Source of the DNA: Aquabacterium sp. OR-4
Lineage (GTDB): Bacteria > Pseudomonadota > Gammaproteobacteria > Burkholderiales > Burkholderiaceae_C
DNA: 64,000 nt
NCBI RefSeq assembly: GCF_025290835.2
Contig: NZ_JAOCQD020000004.1
Location: forward strand, 558,001-622,000
Reading direction: 5' to 3'
The notes below the pieces were generated by a model. The model had not been told where the DNA came from, searched no databases, and saw only the letters and a list, made by a program, of their open reading frames with translations. Numbering within the stretch: the stretch's first letter is position 1; the number at the start of each line of letters is the position of its first letter. The position numbers were made by a program, and so were the translations under genes. Shown here in pieces: positions 27,592-36,680 of the stretch.

Positions 27592-28898
27592 GGCGCGGTC
27601 TCCGGGGGGTGGGCGTCGGTGTCGGTGGTGCAGGTGGTGCCGGTGGCGCCGGTGGTGCCGGCCTCGCCGGCCAGGTGCACGGTGCGGCCGCCGGCCACCA
27701 CGCGCTGTGCGGGCCGCTGGCCAAACCAGTAGGCCAGCTCGGCCGGGTGGTTCAGGTTCCAGGCCACGAAGTCGGCGCGGCAGCCGGCCGCCAGGCGGCC
27801 ATGCGTGGCCTGCAGGCCCAGCGCGCGCGCGGCGTGCACGGTGGTGCCGGCCAGCGCCTCCTCGGGTGTCAGCCGGAACAGGGTGCAGGCCATGTTCATG
27901 GCCAGCAGCAGCGACAGGCCGGGCGACGAGCCGGGGTTGTGGTCACTGGCCACGGCCATCGGCACGCCGGCCTGGCGCAGCGCCTGCACCGGCGGCAGCC
28001 GGGTGTCGCGCAGAAAGTAGAACGCGGTGGGCAGCAGCATGGCCACCGTGCCGGCGCCGGCCATCGCGGCGATGCCGCGGTCCGACAGGTGCTCGATGTG
28101 GTCGCAGCTCAGCGCGCCATAGCCGGCGGCCAGCGCGGCGCCTTCCTGGTTGCTCAGCTGCTCGGCATGCAGCTTGACCGGCAGGCCCAGCGCCTGGGCG
28201 GCGTCGAACACGCGCCGGGTCTGCTCGGGCGTGAAGCCGATGGTGTCGCAGAAGGCGTCCACCGCATCCACCAGGCCGTCGGCGGCCTGGGCCGGCAGCC
28301 AGGCGGCCACTGCGGCGATGTAGTCGTCGGGCCGGCCGTCGAACTCGGGCGGCAGCGCATGCGCCCCCAGCGAGGTGGTGCGCACGGTGATGCCCAGCGC
28401 CTGGCCCACGCCGCGCGCCACGCGCAGGCAGCGCGCCTCGGTGGCGGCATCCAGGCCGTAGCCGCTCTTGATCTCGAGCGTGGTCACGCCCTCGGCCAGC
28501 AGCTGGCGCGCGCGGCCCAGCGCCAGCGCCAGCAGGCGCTGCTCGTCGGCGGCGCGGGTGGCGGCCACGGTGGACCGGATGCCGCCACCGGCGCGCGCGA
28601 TCTGCTCGTAGCTGGCGCCCTGCAGGCGCTGCTCGAACTCGAGCGCGCGATCACCGGCATACACCAGGTGGGTGTGGGCGTCGATCAGGCCGGGCGTGAC
28701 CAGGCGGCCGCCCAGGCTGATCTCGTGGCCGATGCGCGGCCGCAGCGCGGCGGGCAGCTCGGCCAGCGCGCCCACCCACCGCAGCGTGTCGCCCTGCGTG
28801 AGCAGCGCGCCATCGGGCTGCCAGCCATAGGGCGTGGCGCCGTCCATCGTGGCCAGGTGGGCGTGCTGCCAGAGGGTCAGCGGGGCCGGGGTGTTCAT
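27588..28898 (-). CDS. hutI: Imidazolonepropionase
   Basis: The 436-residue amidohydrolase opens 4-imidazolone-5-propanoate to N-formiminoglutamate. It has the metal motif [67 protein letters not shown], and the [19 protein letters not shown] segment. The C-terminal tail is a low-complexity run rich in Gly and Thr coded by GGTGGT/GGCACC-like repeats, outside the normal domain. ATG 28898 overlaps the hutD stop (ATGA). The frame extends upstream to 28973, but that stretch lies inside hutD. Confidence 0.95.
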   Translation of the reverse strand: MNTPAPLTLWQHAHLATMDGATPYGWQPDGALLTQGDTLRWVGALAELPAALRPRIGHEISLGGRLVTPGLIDAHTHLVYAGDRALEFEQRLQGASYEQIARAGGGIRSTVAATRAADEQRLLALALGRARQLLAEGVTTLEIKSGYGLDAATEARCLRVARGVGQALGITVRTTSLGAHALPPEFDGRPDDYIAAVAAWLPAQAADGLVDAVDAFCDTIGFTPEQTRRVFDAAQALGLPVKLHAEQLSNQEGAALAAGYGALSCDHIEHLSDRGIAAMAGAGTVAMLLPTAFYFLRDTRLPPVQALRQAGVPMAVASDHNPGSSPGLSLLLAMNMACTLFRLTPEEALAGTTVHAARALGLQATHGRLAAGCRADFVAWNLNHPAELAYWFGQRPAQRVVAGGRTVHLAGEAGTTGATGTTCTTDTDAHPPETAP

Positions 28899-29515
28899 GC
28901 GGGGGCCTGTGCGGTCGCGCCAAGATCGGCCCACAGCCACCAGGCGCGGGCCTCGGCGGATGCGGGGGTCCATTGCCAGGGCTGTTGATCGGGCGGCGTG
29001 CCGGCAGCCGCCGGCAGCACCAGGCCCATGCCCGGCAAGGCCAGCCCATCATGCCCCGTTTGCAGATGCCCGGCGCCGGTGCAGAAGCAGGCGCGCCAGG
29101 CGCCCGGCGGCGCTTGCCAGGCCTCGTCGGGCCGCGCCTTGACCAGGCCGCCGGCCACGCCGCGCAGCATCAGGTTCAGGTCGCGCGTGGCGCCGCCGAT
29201 CAGGCTGCAGCCGGGCGCCTGGGCGCCGTCAAAGCAGATCGGCGGGCTGCAGGGCGTGAGTGCCTGCGCCTGCTGCGGCCAGGCCAGGTTGACGCCGGCG
29301 CCCTGCACCACGGCAAACCAGCGCCGCACGCCGGCAAAGGGCGAGAACGGCCCGTCGCGCGTGATGTCGGCCAGGCTGATGCGCAGGCGCCAGTCGGCCG
29401 CCGCGGCGCCGGCCGGCCAGACCCACAGCGTGCGCGTGCTGCCGCCGCCATTGCGCCAGGGCTCGGCCGCCACCGCCTCGGCGGCCTGCCACTGCAGACC
29501 CAGGTCTTCGCTCAT
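28895..29515 (-). CDS. hutD: HutD family protein
   Basis: The 206-residue product matches the HutD/Ves cupin family (PF05962): [17 protein letters not shown] at the start, [32 protein letters not shown] and [11 protein letters not shown]. HutD is a conserved hut-locus protein; genetic work in Pseudomonas supports a governor-like role that limits hut expression, probably by binding an intermediate such as urocanate or formylglutamate. It sits between hutC and hutI with four-base overlaps on both sides. Confidence 0.9.
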   Translation of the reverse strand: MSEDLGLQWQAAEAVAAEPWRNGGGSTRTLWVWPAGAAAADWRLRISLADITRDGPFSPFAGVRRWFAVVQGAGVNLAWPQQAQALTPCSPPICFDGAQAPGCSLIGGATRDLNLMLRGVAGGLVKARPDEAWQAPPGAWRACFCTGAGHLQTGHDGLALPGMGLVLPAAAGTPPDQQPWQWTPASAEARAWWLWADLGATAQAPA

Positions 29516-30249
29516 GGCGCGAACTCGCCCTGCAGGCGGTAGCGCGTGCCCGGGTGCACCAGGCGCGCCGCGGTGATGGCGTGCTGGGCATTGGTGGTGC
29601 GGCGCACCACCACCAGGCAGGGATCACCGGCGCCGATGCCCAGCAGGCGGGCCTCGCGCGCGGTGGGCAGCGCGGCCTCGATGCTGTAGCTGGCCTGCCA
29701 CAGCGGCGCCACCTCCAGCAGGTAGTGGGTGGGCGTGGTCTGCGAAAAATCGACCCCCAGGTAGCCCGGCGCGGCGGCGGGGTTGACGTAGCGGTCTTCG
29801 CACTGCAGCGGCACCTCGTTTTCGAGGTGCACGATCAGCGTGTGGAACACCGGCTCGCCCTGGGCCAGGCCCAGCTGCGCGGCCACGCCGGGGCTGGCGG
29901 CCTCCTGCCGCGCCAGGTGCACCTGGGCGCGGTGGCGGTGGCCGCGCTGCGAGATCTCTTCGTGCAGGTCGCGGATCATCAGCTGCGAAGCCACCTTGCC
30001 CAGCTGCGCCGCGAAGGTGCCCACGCCCTGCACCCGGTCGACCAGGCCCTCGGCCGCCAGCTCGCGCAGCGCGCGGCCCACGGTCATGCGGCTGACGCCG
30101 AAGCGCTGCACCAGCTCGGCCTCGCTGGGCATCAGCGCGCCCGGGGGGTACTGGCCGCTGGCCAGCGCGTCGCGCAGGAACTGCTTGACCAGCGCATACG
30201 GCGCCTGGGCCCGCGCTGCACTGCGCGAAGGGATCGGACGGGTGGACAT
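29512..30249 (-). CDS. hutC: Histidine-utilisation repressor, GntR family
   Basis: The 245-residue regulator has an N-terminal winged helix (ASGQYPPGALMPSEAELVQR and FGVSRMTVGRALRELAAEGL) and a UbiC-type effector domain with HTLIVHLENEVPLQCEDRYV and TTPTHYLLEVAPLWQASYSI. HutC repressors release DNA on binding urocanate. ATG 30249 is chosen because the GntR domain begins just after it; the very long upstream open frame is antisense to hutU. It is the first gene of the minus-strand hut operon and faces a perfect operator palindrome 69 bp upstream. Confidence 0.95.
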   Translation of the reverse strand: MSTRPIPSRSAARAQAPYALVKQFLRDALASGQYPPGALMPSEAELVQRFGVSRMTVGRALRELAAEGLVDRVQGVGTFAAQLGKVASQLMIRDLHEEISQRGHRHRAQVHLARQEAASPGVAAQLGLAQGEPVFHTLIVHLENEVPLQCEDRYVNPAAAPGYLGVDFSQTTPTHYLLEVAPLWQASYSIEAALPTAREARLLGIGAGDPCLVVVRRTTNAQHAITAARLVHPGTRYRLQGEFAP

Positions 30250-30317
30250 GCGGGAAAGCCTGGGGGCGCCCGGCGGGCCGGGCTGCTGGATGATCGGCGG
30301 CATGCTACTTGCCTTGG

Positions 30318-30331
30318 CTTGTCTAGACAAG
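30318..30331. promoter_or_regulatory. HutC operator
   Basis: CTTGTCTAGACAAG is a perfect 14-bp palindrome in the hutC-hutU intergenic region, 69 bp from the hutC start and 50 bp from the hutU start. It matches the known HutC recognition pattern (TGTNTAGACA-like core). One site can control both divergent operons and autoregulate hutC. Confidence 0.85.
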
Positions 30332-30380
30332 TACATTGACGGCGCTCTGCACCCATCCCGCCAGCCGAGGGCCACCGCAA

Positions 30381-32106
30381 ATGACCGATCTGTCCACCCC
30401 GCCCGCACCGCCTGCGCCCACCGCCGCCGCGCCGGGCTACCTGGGGGCCGGTCAAGGCGCCCACCGGCAGCACGCTGCACTGCCGCAACTGGCTGATCGA
30501 GGCCGCCTACCGCATGCTGCAGAACAACCTCGACCCCGCGGTGGCCGAGAACCCCGAGGCGCTGGTGGTCTACGGCGGTATCGGCAAGGCTGCGCGCAAC
30601 TGGGATTGTTTCGAGGCCATCCTGAAAAGCCTGGAGCAGCTGCAGGAAGACGAGTCGCTGCTGATCCAGAGCGGCAAGCCGGTGGGCGTGTTCCGCACCC
30701 ATGCCGATGCACCACGGGTGCTCATCGCCAACTCCAACCTGGTGCCCAAATGGGCCACCTGGGAGCATTTCAACCAGCTCGACCGCGCCGGGCTGATGAT
30801 GTACGGCCAGATGACCGCCGGCAGCTGGATCTACATCGGCAGCCAGGGCATCGTGCAGGGCACCTACGAGACCTTTGTCGAGGCGGCACGCCAGCACTAC
30901 GGTGGCCAAGCCCAAGGCAAGTGGATCCTGACGGCCGGCCTGGGTGGAATGGGCGGCGCGCAACCACTGGCCGCCACGTTTGCGGGTTTCTGCTCGCTGA
31001 ACATCGAGTGCCAGCAGTCGCGCATCGACTTCCGCCTGCGCAGCCGCTATGTGGACGAGCAGGCCGCCGATCTGGACGACGCGCTGGCCCGCATCCAGCG
31101 CTACACCGCCGAGGGCCGCGCCGTCAGCATTGCGCTGCTGGGCAATGCCGCCGAGCTGCTGCCCGAGCTGGCCCGGCGTGCCCAGGCCGGCGGCCCCCGG
31201 CCCGATCTGGTGACCGACCAGACCAGCGCGCACGACCTGATCAACGGCTACCTGCCGCCGGGCTGGAGCGTGGCGCAATGGCTGGCCGCGCGCGCCGATG
31301 CTGCCCAGCATGCCGCGCTGAAGGCCGCCGCCGCCCAGGGCTGCGCCCGGCATGTGCAGGCCATGCTGGCCTTCCAGCAGATGGGCGTGCCCACGGTCGA
31401 CTACGGCAACAACATCCGCCAGGTGGCCTTTGACGAAGGCGTGCAGAACGCGTTTGACTTCCCCGGCTTCGTGCCGGCCTACATCCGGCCGCTGTTCTGC
31501 CGCGGCAAGGGGCCGTTCCGCTGGGTGGCGCTGAGTGGTGACCCGGACGACATCCGCAAGACCGACGCCAAGATGAAGGAGCTGTTCCCCGCCGATGCCC
31601 ACCTGCACCGCTGGCTCGACATGGCTGGCGAGCGCATCGCCTTCCAGGGCCTGCCGGCGCGCATCTGCTGGATCGGCCTGGGCGAGCGCCACCGCGCCGG
31701 CCTGGCCTTCAACGAGATGGTGCGCTCGGGCGAGCTGAAGGCGCCCATCGTCATCGGCCGCGACCACCTCGACAGCGGCAGCGTGGCCAGCCCCAACCGC
31801 GAGACCGAGGCCATGATGGACGGCAGCGACGCGGTGAGCGACTGGCCGCTGCTGAACGCGCTGCTCAACACCGCCGGCGGCGCCACCTGGGTGAGCCTGC
31901 ACCATGGCGGCGGCGTGGGCATGGGCTACAGCCAACACAGCGGCGTGGTGATCGTGTGCGACGGCAGCGCGGCGGCCGACCAGCGCATCGCGCGCGTGCT
32001 GTGGAACGACCCCGCCACCGGCGTGATGCGCCATGCCGATGCCGGCTATGCCGAGGCCGTGGCCTGCGCGCATGAGCAGAACCTCAACCTGCCGATGGTC
32101 CAGTAA
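30381..32106 (+). pseudogene. hutU: Urocanate hydratase with an apparent +1 frameshift
   Basis: From ATG 30381 the frame reads [20 protein letters not shown], then is lost at a GGGGG run (30443-30447). Removing one G restores ...[19 protein letters not shown] and joins the long frame that ends at 32106, giving about 574 residues, the normal urocanase length. Downstream are the family motifs [35 protein letters not shown] (NAD+ binding) and [17 protein letters not shown]. In the second frame there is no ATG, GTG or TTG before Met 30514, so an unshifted product would lack about 45 N-terminal residues. The enzyme converts urocanate to imidazolonepropionate. Either a sequencing error at the homopolymer or a real mutation explains this. 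Confidence 0.8.
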
Positions 32107-32108
32107 AC

Positions 32109-33827
32109 ATGCTGCTGCGCCCTGGAGAACTCACGCTGGATGTGCTGCAGGCCATCCACAGCGAAGGCCACCGTCCGTTGCGCCTGATGCTCGACCCCGC
32201 CGCGCTGCCGGCCATCCAGGCCAGCGCGGCGCTGGTGCAGGCGGCCGCGGCGGGCGATGCGCCGGTGTACGGTGTCAACACCGGCTTTGGCAAGCTGGCC
32301 AGCACGCGCATCAGCGCGGCCGATCTGGCCCAGCTGCAGCGCAACCTGATCCGCAGCCACAGCGTGGGCGTGGGCGAGCCGCTGCAGCCCGCCGTGGTGC
32401 GGCTGATGCTGGCGCTGAAGGCAGCCAGCCTGGGGCGTGGGCACAGCGGTGTGCGGCCGGTCGTCATCGACACGCTGCTCGCGGTGCACAACGCCGGCCT
32501 GGTGCCCCATGTGCCCAGCCAGGGCTCGGTGGGCGCCTCGGGCGACCTGGCGCCGCTGTCGCACATGACGCTGGCGCTGATGGGCGAGGGCGCCTTCCTG
32601 GGTGCCGATGGCCAACCGGTGCCGGCGGCGCAAGCCCTGGCCCAGGCCGGCATCACCCCGCTGGCACTCGAGGCCAAGGAAGGCCTGGCGCTGATCAACG
32701 GCACGCAGACCAGCACCGCACTGGCGCTGCATGCGCTGTTTGCCTTTCGGCCGGTGTTCGAGGCTGCGCTGGTGGTGGGCGCGCTCACGGTGGATGCCGC
32801 GCGCGGCAGCGATGGGCCGTTCGACCCGCGCATCCATGCACTGCGTGGCCAGCCGGGCCAGATCGACGTGGCACGCATCTACCGCGCGCTGCTGGCCGGC
32901 AGCGCCATCCGCGCCAGCCACAAGACCATGCGCCCCGAGACTGGCGCTGCGCGCCAGTCGCCCCCCGAGGGGGGTGTCCAGCACTGGCAAAGCCAGATGC
33001 CGGACGGCGACGATCGCGTGCAAGACCCCTACTGCCTGCGCTGCCAGCCGCAGGTGGTGGGCGCCTGCCTGGATCAGCTGCGCCATGCCGCCCAGGTGCT
33101 GCTGCGCGAAGCCAATGCCGTGACCGACAACCCGCTGGTGTTTGCCGACACGCAGGAGATGATCAGCGGTGGCAACTTCCACGCCGAGCCGGTGGCCCTG
33201 GCCGCCGATGGCATGGCGCTGGCCATTGCCGAGGTGGGGGCCATTGCCGAGCGCCGCATCGCGATGCTGATCGATGCCAGCGTGTCGCGGCTGCCGCCCT
33301 TTCTGACCGCCGATGCGGGCCTGAACAGCGGCTTCATGATCGCCCACGTCACGGCCGCCAGCCTGGCCAGCGAGAACAAGAGCCTGGCCCACCCGGCCAG
33401 CGTGGACAGCCTGCCCACCAGCGCCAACCAGGAAGACCATGTGAGCATGGCCACCTTCGCGGCACGGCGCTTGCAAGCCATGGTCAGCAACACCGCCCAC
33501 ATCCTCGGCATCGAGTGGCTGGCCGCGGCCCAGGGCATCGAGTTCCTGCGGCCGCTGGCCAGCAGCCCGGCGCTCGAGGAGATGCTGGCGCTGCTGCGCC
33601 AGCTTTGCCCGCCCATGCACCAGGACCGCTACCTCGCCCCCGACATCGCCCAGGCCACGGCCCTGCTGCGCTCAGGCCAGCTCAGCGCGCTGCTCGACCG
33701 CCAGACCGGCCTGCCCACGCTGTGGCCGCAGGCCGACCTGCGCGCCCAGATCGGTGGCGAGGCCGGCGAGCACGCCGATGGCCACGCGGGCGGCGGCGCC
33801 TGCGACCATCCCTCCCACCGCCACTGA
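32109..33827 (+). CDS. hutH: Histidine ammonia-lyase with an inserted segment
   Basis: The 572-residue lyase removes ammonia from histidine to form urocanate. The MIO prosthetic group would form from Ala143-Ser144-Gly145 in [28 protein letters not shown] holds the catalytic Tyr, and [15 protein letters not shown] holds the Gln/Tyr/Arg active-site group. Two oddities are visible. About 27 extra residues (272-299, [20 protein letters not shown] and onward) interrupt the strand before VQDPY, where normal enzymes have roughly seven residues. There is also a His/Gly-rich C-terminal tail ending CDHPSHRH. The insert is encoded by a hairpin repeat. It starts two bases after hutU. Activity is uncertain. 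Confidence 0.9.
   Translation: MLLRPGELTLDVLQAIHSEGHRPLRLMLDPAALPAIQASAALVQAAAAGDAPVYGVNTGFGKLASTRISAADLAQLQRNLIRSHSVGVGEPLQPAVVRLMLALKAASLGRGHSGVRPVVIDTLLAVHNAGLVPHVPSQGSVGASGDLAPLSHMTLALMGEGAFLGADGQPVPAAQALAQAGITPLALEAKEGLALINGTQTSTALALHALFAFRPVFEAALVVGALTVDAARGSDGPFDPRIHALRGQPGQIDVARIYRALLAGSAIRASHKTMRPETGAARQSPPEGGVQHWQSQMPDGDDRVQDPYCLRCQPQVVGACLDQLRHAAQVLLREANAVTDNPLVFADTQEMISGGNFHAEPVALAADGMALAIAEVGAIAERRIAMLIDASVSRLPPFLTADAGLNSGFMIAHVTAASLASENKSLAHPASVDSLPTSANQEDHVSMATFAARRLQAMVSNTAHILGIEWLAAAQGIEFLRPLASSPALEEMLALLRQLCPPMHQDRYLAPDIAQATALLRSGQLSALLDRQTGLPTLWPQADLRAQIGGEAGEHADGHAGGGACDHPSHRH
32941..32996 (+). repeat. REP-like hairpin element inside hutH
   Basis: Three inverted repeats are packed in 56 bp: CTGGCGC/GCGCCAG, CCCCCC-GA-GGGGGG and CTGGC-AAA-GCCAG. 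The last two have the same order and a similar spacing as the C-run/G-run hairpin plus CCGGC-AAA-GCCGG of the intergenic elements at 34841 and 49551. It lies exactly within the extra segment of hutH and is read in frame. Confidence 0.75.
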
Positions 33828-33861
33828 TCCCACCCGCAACCCCGCACGAGGAGCGCCTCCG

Positions 33862-34821
33862 ATGATTTCCTTCCGTTCACGCATGGCCCTGGCCGCCACC
33901 ACCCTGGCACTGGCCAGCGCCACCACCCAGGCCCAGGAGACCAAGCTGGCCATCGGCATCAGCGGCTGGACCGGCTTTGCGCCGCTCACGCTGGCCAGGG
34001 AGGCCGGCCTGTTCAAGAAGAACGGGCTCGACGTGAGCATCAAGAAGATCCCGCAGAAGGACCGCCACCTGGCCATTGCCAGCGGCGACATCCAGTGCGC
34101 CGCCACCACGGTGGAAACCTGGGTGGTGTGGAACGCCAACGGCGTGGCCACCACGCAGATCTTCCAGCTCGACAAGAGCTTTGGCGCCGACGGCATGGTG
34201 GTCAAGCCCGGCATCGGCAAGATCAGCGACCTGAAGGGCAAGACCGTGGCCGCCAGTGCCCCCGGCACCGCGCCCTACTTCACGCTGGCCTGGATGCTCA
34301 AGAAAAACGGCCTGAGCGTGAAGGACGTGAAGGTGGTCAACCTCGAGCCCCAGGCCGCCGCCAACGCGATGATCGCCGGCACCGATGGCGTCGACGCCGC
34401 CATGACCTACGAGCCCTACCTGGGTGCCGTGCGCGCCAAGCCCGAGGCCGGCAAGATCATCGCCACCACGCTCGACTACCCGATGATCATGGACACCTTT
34501 GGCTGCACGCCCAAGTTCCTGGCCGAGAACCCCAAGGCCGCCAAGGCCCTGGCCGACAGCTACTTCGACGCCGTGGCCATGATCAAGGCCGACCCGAAGA
34601 AGAGCTTCGAGATCATGGGCGCCGACGTCAAGCAAAGCGGCGAGGCCTTCGAGAAGAGCCAGGCCTACCTGCGCTGGCAAGACCGCGAGGCCAACCTGAA
34701 GTTCTTTGCCGGCGAGCATGCGCAGTTCAGCAAGGAGGCGGCCGAGCTGCTGCTGGAGGCCGGCATCATCAAGCAGATCCCCGATCTGTCGAAGCTGGCC
34801 ACCACCCAGTTCCTGAAATGA
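33862..34821 (+). CDS. ABC transporter substrate-binding protein, NMT1/TauA/SsuA type
   Basis: The 319-residue product has a Sec signal (MISFRSRMALAATTLALASA, cleaved after TQAQ) and the NMT1-like binding fold: ETKLAIGISGWTGFAPLTLA, EAGLFKKNGLDVSIKKIPQK, AIASGDIQCAATTVETWV, GADGMVVKPGIGKISDLKGK and YEPYLGAV. It would deliver substrate to the permease and ATPase encoded downstream. The family covers taurine, sulfonates, nitrate and pyrimidine precursors; linkage to hutUH suggests histidine, urocanate or an analogue, but this is inference. ATG 33862 is preceded by ACGAGGAG. Confidence 0.88.
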   Translation: MISFRSRMALAATTLALASATTQAQETKLAIGISGWTGFAPLTLAREAGLFKKNGLDVSIKKIPQKDRHLAIASGDIQCAATTVETWVVWNANGVATTQIFQLDKSFGADGMVVKPGIGKISDLKGKTVAASAPGTAPYFTLAWMLKKNGLSVKDVKVVNLEPQAAANAMIAGTDGVDAAMTYEPYLGAVRAKPEAGKIIATTLDYPMIMDTFGCTPKFLAENPKAAKALADSYFDAVAMIKADPKKSFEIMGADVKQSGEAFEKSQAYLRWQDREANLKFFAGEHAQFSKEAAELLLEAGIIKQIPDLSKLATTQFLK

Positions 34822-34840
34822 CCCACCCCCTACGCGCTTC

Positions 34841-34904
34841 GCGCGCCCCCTCAAGGGGGCAACGCCAGCGGCCCGGCAAAGCCGGTTCCGCGGCGTTCGC
34901 TGGG
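34841..34904. repeat. Intergenic REP-like element, copy A
   Basis: The element contains GCCCCC-TCAA-GGGGGC (34845-34860), then CCGGC-AAA-GCCGG (34873-34885) nested inside AACGCC/GGCGTT. It lies in the 115-bp gap between the binding-protein gene and the permease gene. Copy B at 49551 aligns with it without gaps over about 60 bp. It may stabilise the upstream mRNA and let the binding protein be made in excess. Confidence 0.75.
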
Positions 34905-34936
34905 TTCTGTCACCACGTTCCGCGTCGGGTGCGTTG

Positions 34937-35716
34937 ATGAAGCCTTTGGTTCCCGTCGCTGCCACGACCCGCGTGGCGCTGGGGGTGAGTTTCTTCGTGC
35001 TGTTCGTGGCGCTGTGGGCGCTGGCCACCTTTGGCGGCTTCGTGCAGAAGACCTTTCTGGCCGATCCGCTCACCATGGTGAAAAGCGGCGTCACGCTGCT
35101 CACCGAGATGGGTTTTGGCTGGGACATCCTGTGGACGGTGTGGCGCGTGCTGGGCGGCTTTCTGATCGCCGCGGCCATTGCGCTGCCGCTGGGCGTGGCG
35201 ATGGGCGCCTACAAGCCGGTGGAGGCCTTCTTCGAGCCCTTCGTCAGCTTTGCGCGCTACCTGCCGGCCAGTGCCTTCATCCCGCTGCTGATCCTGTGGG
35301 CCGGCATCGGCGAGAAGCAGAAGCTGGCGGTCATCTTCATCGGCAGCTTCTTCCAGCTGGTATTGATGATCGCGGTGATCGTGGGCAACACCCGGCGCGA
35401 TCTGGTGGAGGCCGCCTACACCCTGGGCGTGAATGACCGCGGCCTGATCCGCCGCGTCTTGATCCCCGGCGCAGCGCCCGAGATTGCCGAGGTGCTGCGC
35501 ATGGTGCTGGGCTGGGCCTGGACCTATGTGATCGTGGCCGAGCTGATCGGCGCCAGCAGCGGCATCGGCCACATGATCACCGACAGCCAGGCGCTGCTGG
35601 CCACCGACCAGATCATCTTCGGCATCATCGTCATCGGCCTGATCGGCCTGGCCAGCGACCTGCTGTTCAAGTGGGCCAACCGCCGGCTGTTTCCGTGGGC
35701 TCAGCTGGGGCGATGA
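34937..35716 (+). CDS. ABC transporter permease, TauC/SsuC type
   Basis: The 259-residue inner-membrane protein has about six hydrophobic helices, starting with VALGVSFFVLFVALWALATF. The cytoplasmic EAA-type loop that contacts the ATPase is visible as VEAAYTLGVNDRGLIRRVLI followed by PGAAPEIAEVLRM. This identifies the BPD_transp_1 family used by nitrate, taurine and sulfonate importers. ATG 34937 is preferred over a TTG immediately before it. It is preceded by the REP-like element and followed by the SPFH gene after 88 bp. Confidence 0.92.
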   Translation: MKPLVPVAATTRVALGVSFFVLFVALWALATFGGFVQKTFLADPLTMVKSGVTLLTEMGFGWDILWTVWRVLGGFLIAAAIALPLGVAMGAYKPVEAFFEPFVSFARYLPASAFIPLLILWAGIGEKQKLAVIFIGSFFQLVLMIAVIVGNTRRDLVEAAYTLGVNDRGLIRRVLIPGAAPEIAEVLRMVLGWAWTYVIVAELIGASSGIGHMITDSQALLATDQIIFGIIVIGLIGLASDLLFKWANRRLFPWAQLGR

Positions 35717-35804
35717 GGCCGGGTCGTCGCGCGGCTGCCGCGGCTTCACAATCCCCTCGCGGCGGGCCATCTCGGCCCGCCATGCCGATGCAGGGGAGAC
35801 GAAC

Positions 35805-36650
35805 ATGAGCATGCGCTCACGCGGGGTGGCAGGCCTGGTGCTGGTGGTGGCGGTGGGCCTGGGCCTGTCGAGCTGCGGCACCATCGGATCGGGCAATGTG
35901 GGCGTGCGCACCACGCTGGGCAAGATCAACCCCGAGGAGCTGGAGCCCGGCGTCTACCTGGGGGTGCCGGCCATCAGCCAGGTGGCCGAGTTCTCGGGCA
36001 AGGAAATCGGCGTCGACCTGAGCGACCTCACGCCCAAGGCACGCGACAACCTCTCGCTGCGCGACCTGGACGTGACCCTGTACTACCGCGTGGCAACCGG
36101 CCAGATCGCCGACCTGACCGTCAAATACGCCGGCCAGCATGTGCGCGACGAAGGCAGCCGCGTCACCCTGCCGGCCCACGGCCTGCTCAGCCGCCTGGCG
36201 CGCAATGCCATCTACGAGCAGGCCGCACGCATCGACAGCCTGGTGATGCACACCCAGCGCGACGAGCTGGCCTCGGCCGTGCGCCGCGGCCTTCAGGCCG
36301 AACTGGATGCCAACGACAAGGGCGTGTTCACCATCACCCGCGTGGTGATCCGCGCGCTCACCACCGACCCGGCCATCGAGCGCACCATCCAGGAATCGGT
36401 GGCCGCGCAAAAGCAGCTCGAAACCACCAAGCAGCGCGTGGCCATCGCCGAGGCCGAGGCCCAGGTGGAGATCAAGCGCGCCGAGGGCGTGGCGCGTGCC
36501 AACCAGATCATCAACCAGAGCCTCACGCGCGAGTACCTGCAGCACGAATCCAACCTGGCGCTGATGAAGTTTGCCGAGAAGGGCGGGGCCACCACGGTGG
36601 TGATCCCCGCCAACATGCAGACCGCGCCCCTGATCAACATCGGCAAGTAG
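35805..36650 (+). CDS. SPFH/Band 7 (prohibitin-like) lipoprotein
   Basis: The 281-residue product starts MSMRSRGVAGLVLVVAVGLG and has a lipobox LSSC at about residues 22-25, so it is probably a lipoprotein anchored on the periplasmic side. The body is a Band 7/SPFH domain: GNVGVRTTLGKINPEELEPG, DVTLYYRVATGQIADL, ELASAVRRGLQAELDANDKG and a charged coiled-coil (TTKQRVAIAEAEAQVEIKRA). SPFH proteins oligomerise into membrane scaffolds and modulate proteases or transporters. Its placement between the permease and ATPase genes of one importer is unusual and suggests a partner role. RBS GGGGAG lies ten bases upstream. Confidence 0.88.
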   Translation: MSMRSRGVAGLVLVVAVGLGLSSCGTIGSGNVGVRTTLGKINPEELEPGVYLGVPAISQVAEFSGKEIGVDLSDLTPKARDNLSLRDLDVTLYYRVATGQIADLTVKYAGQHVRDEGSRVTLPAHGLLSRLARNAIYEQAARIDSLVMHTQRDELASAVRRGLQAELDANDKGVFTITRVVIRALTTDPAIERTIQESVAAQKQLETTKQRVAIAEAEAQVEIKRAEGVARANQIINQSLTREYLQHESNLALMKFAEKGGATTVVIPANMQTAPLINIGK

Positions 36651-36680
36651 CCGCAGCCACCCCACCCATCGCCAGACGCC

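Noticed and set aside
27609..27670. GGTGGT-rich repeat as a separate element at the end of hutI
   Set aside because: It lies within the hutI frame and encodes a Gly/Thr tail; no independent signal was seen.
32941..32996. Insertion sequence in hutH
   Set aside because: No transposase gene, terminal repeats or target duplication are visible; a REP-like element explains it better.
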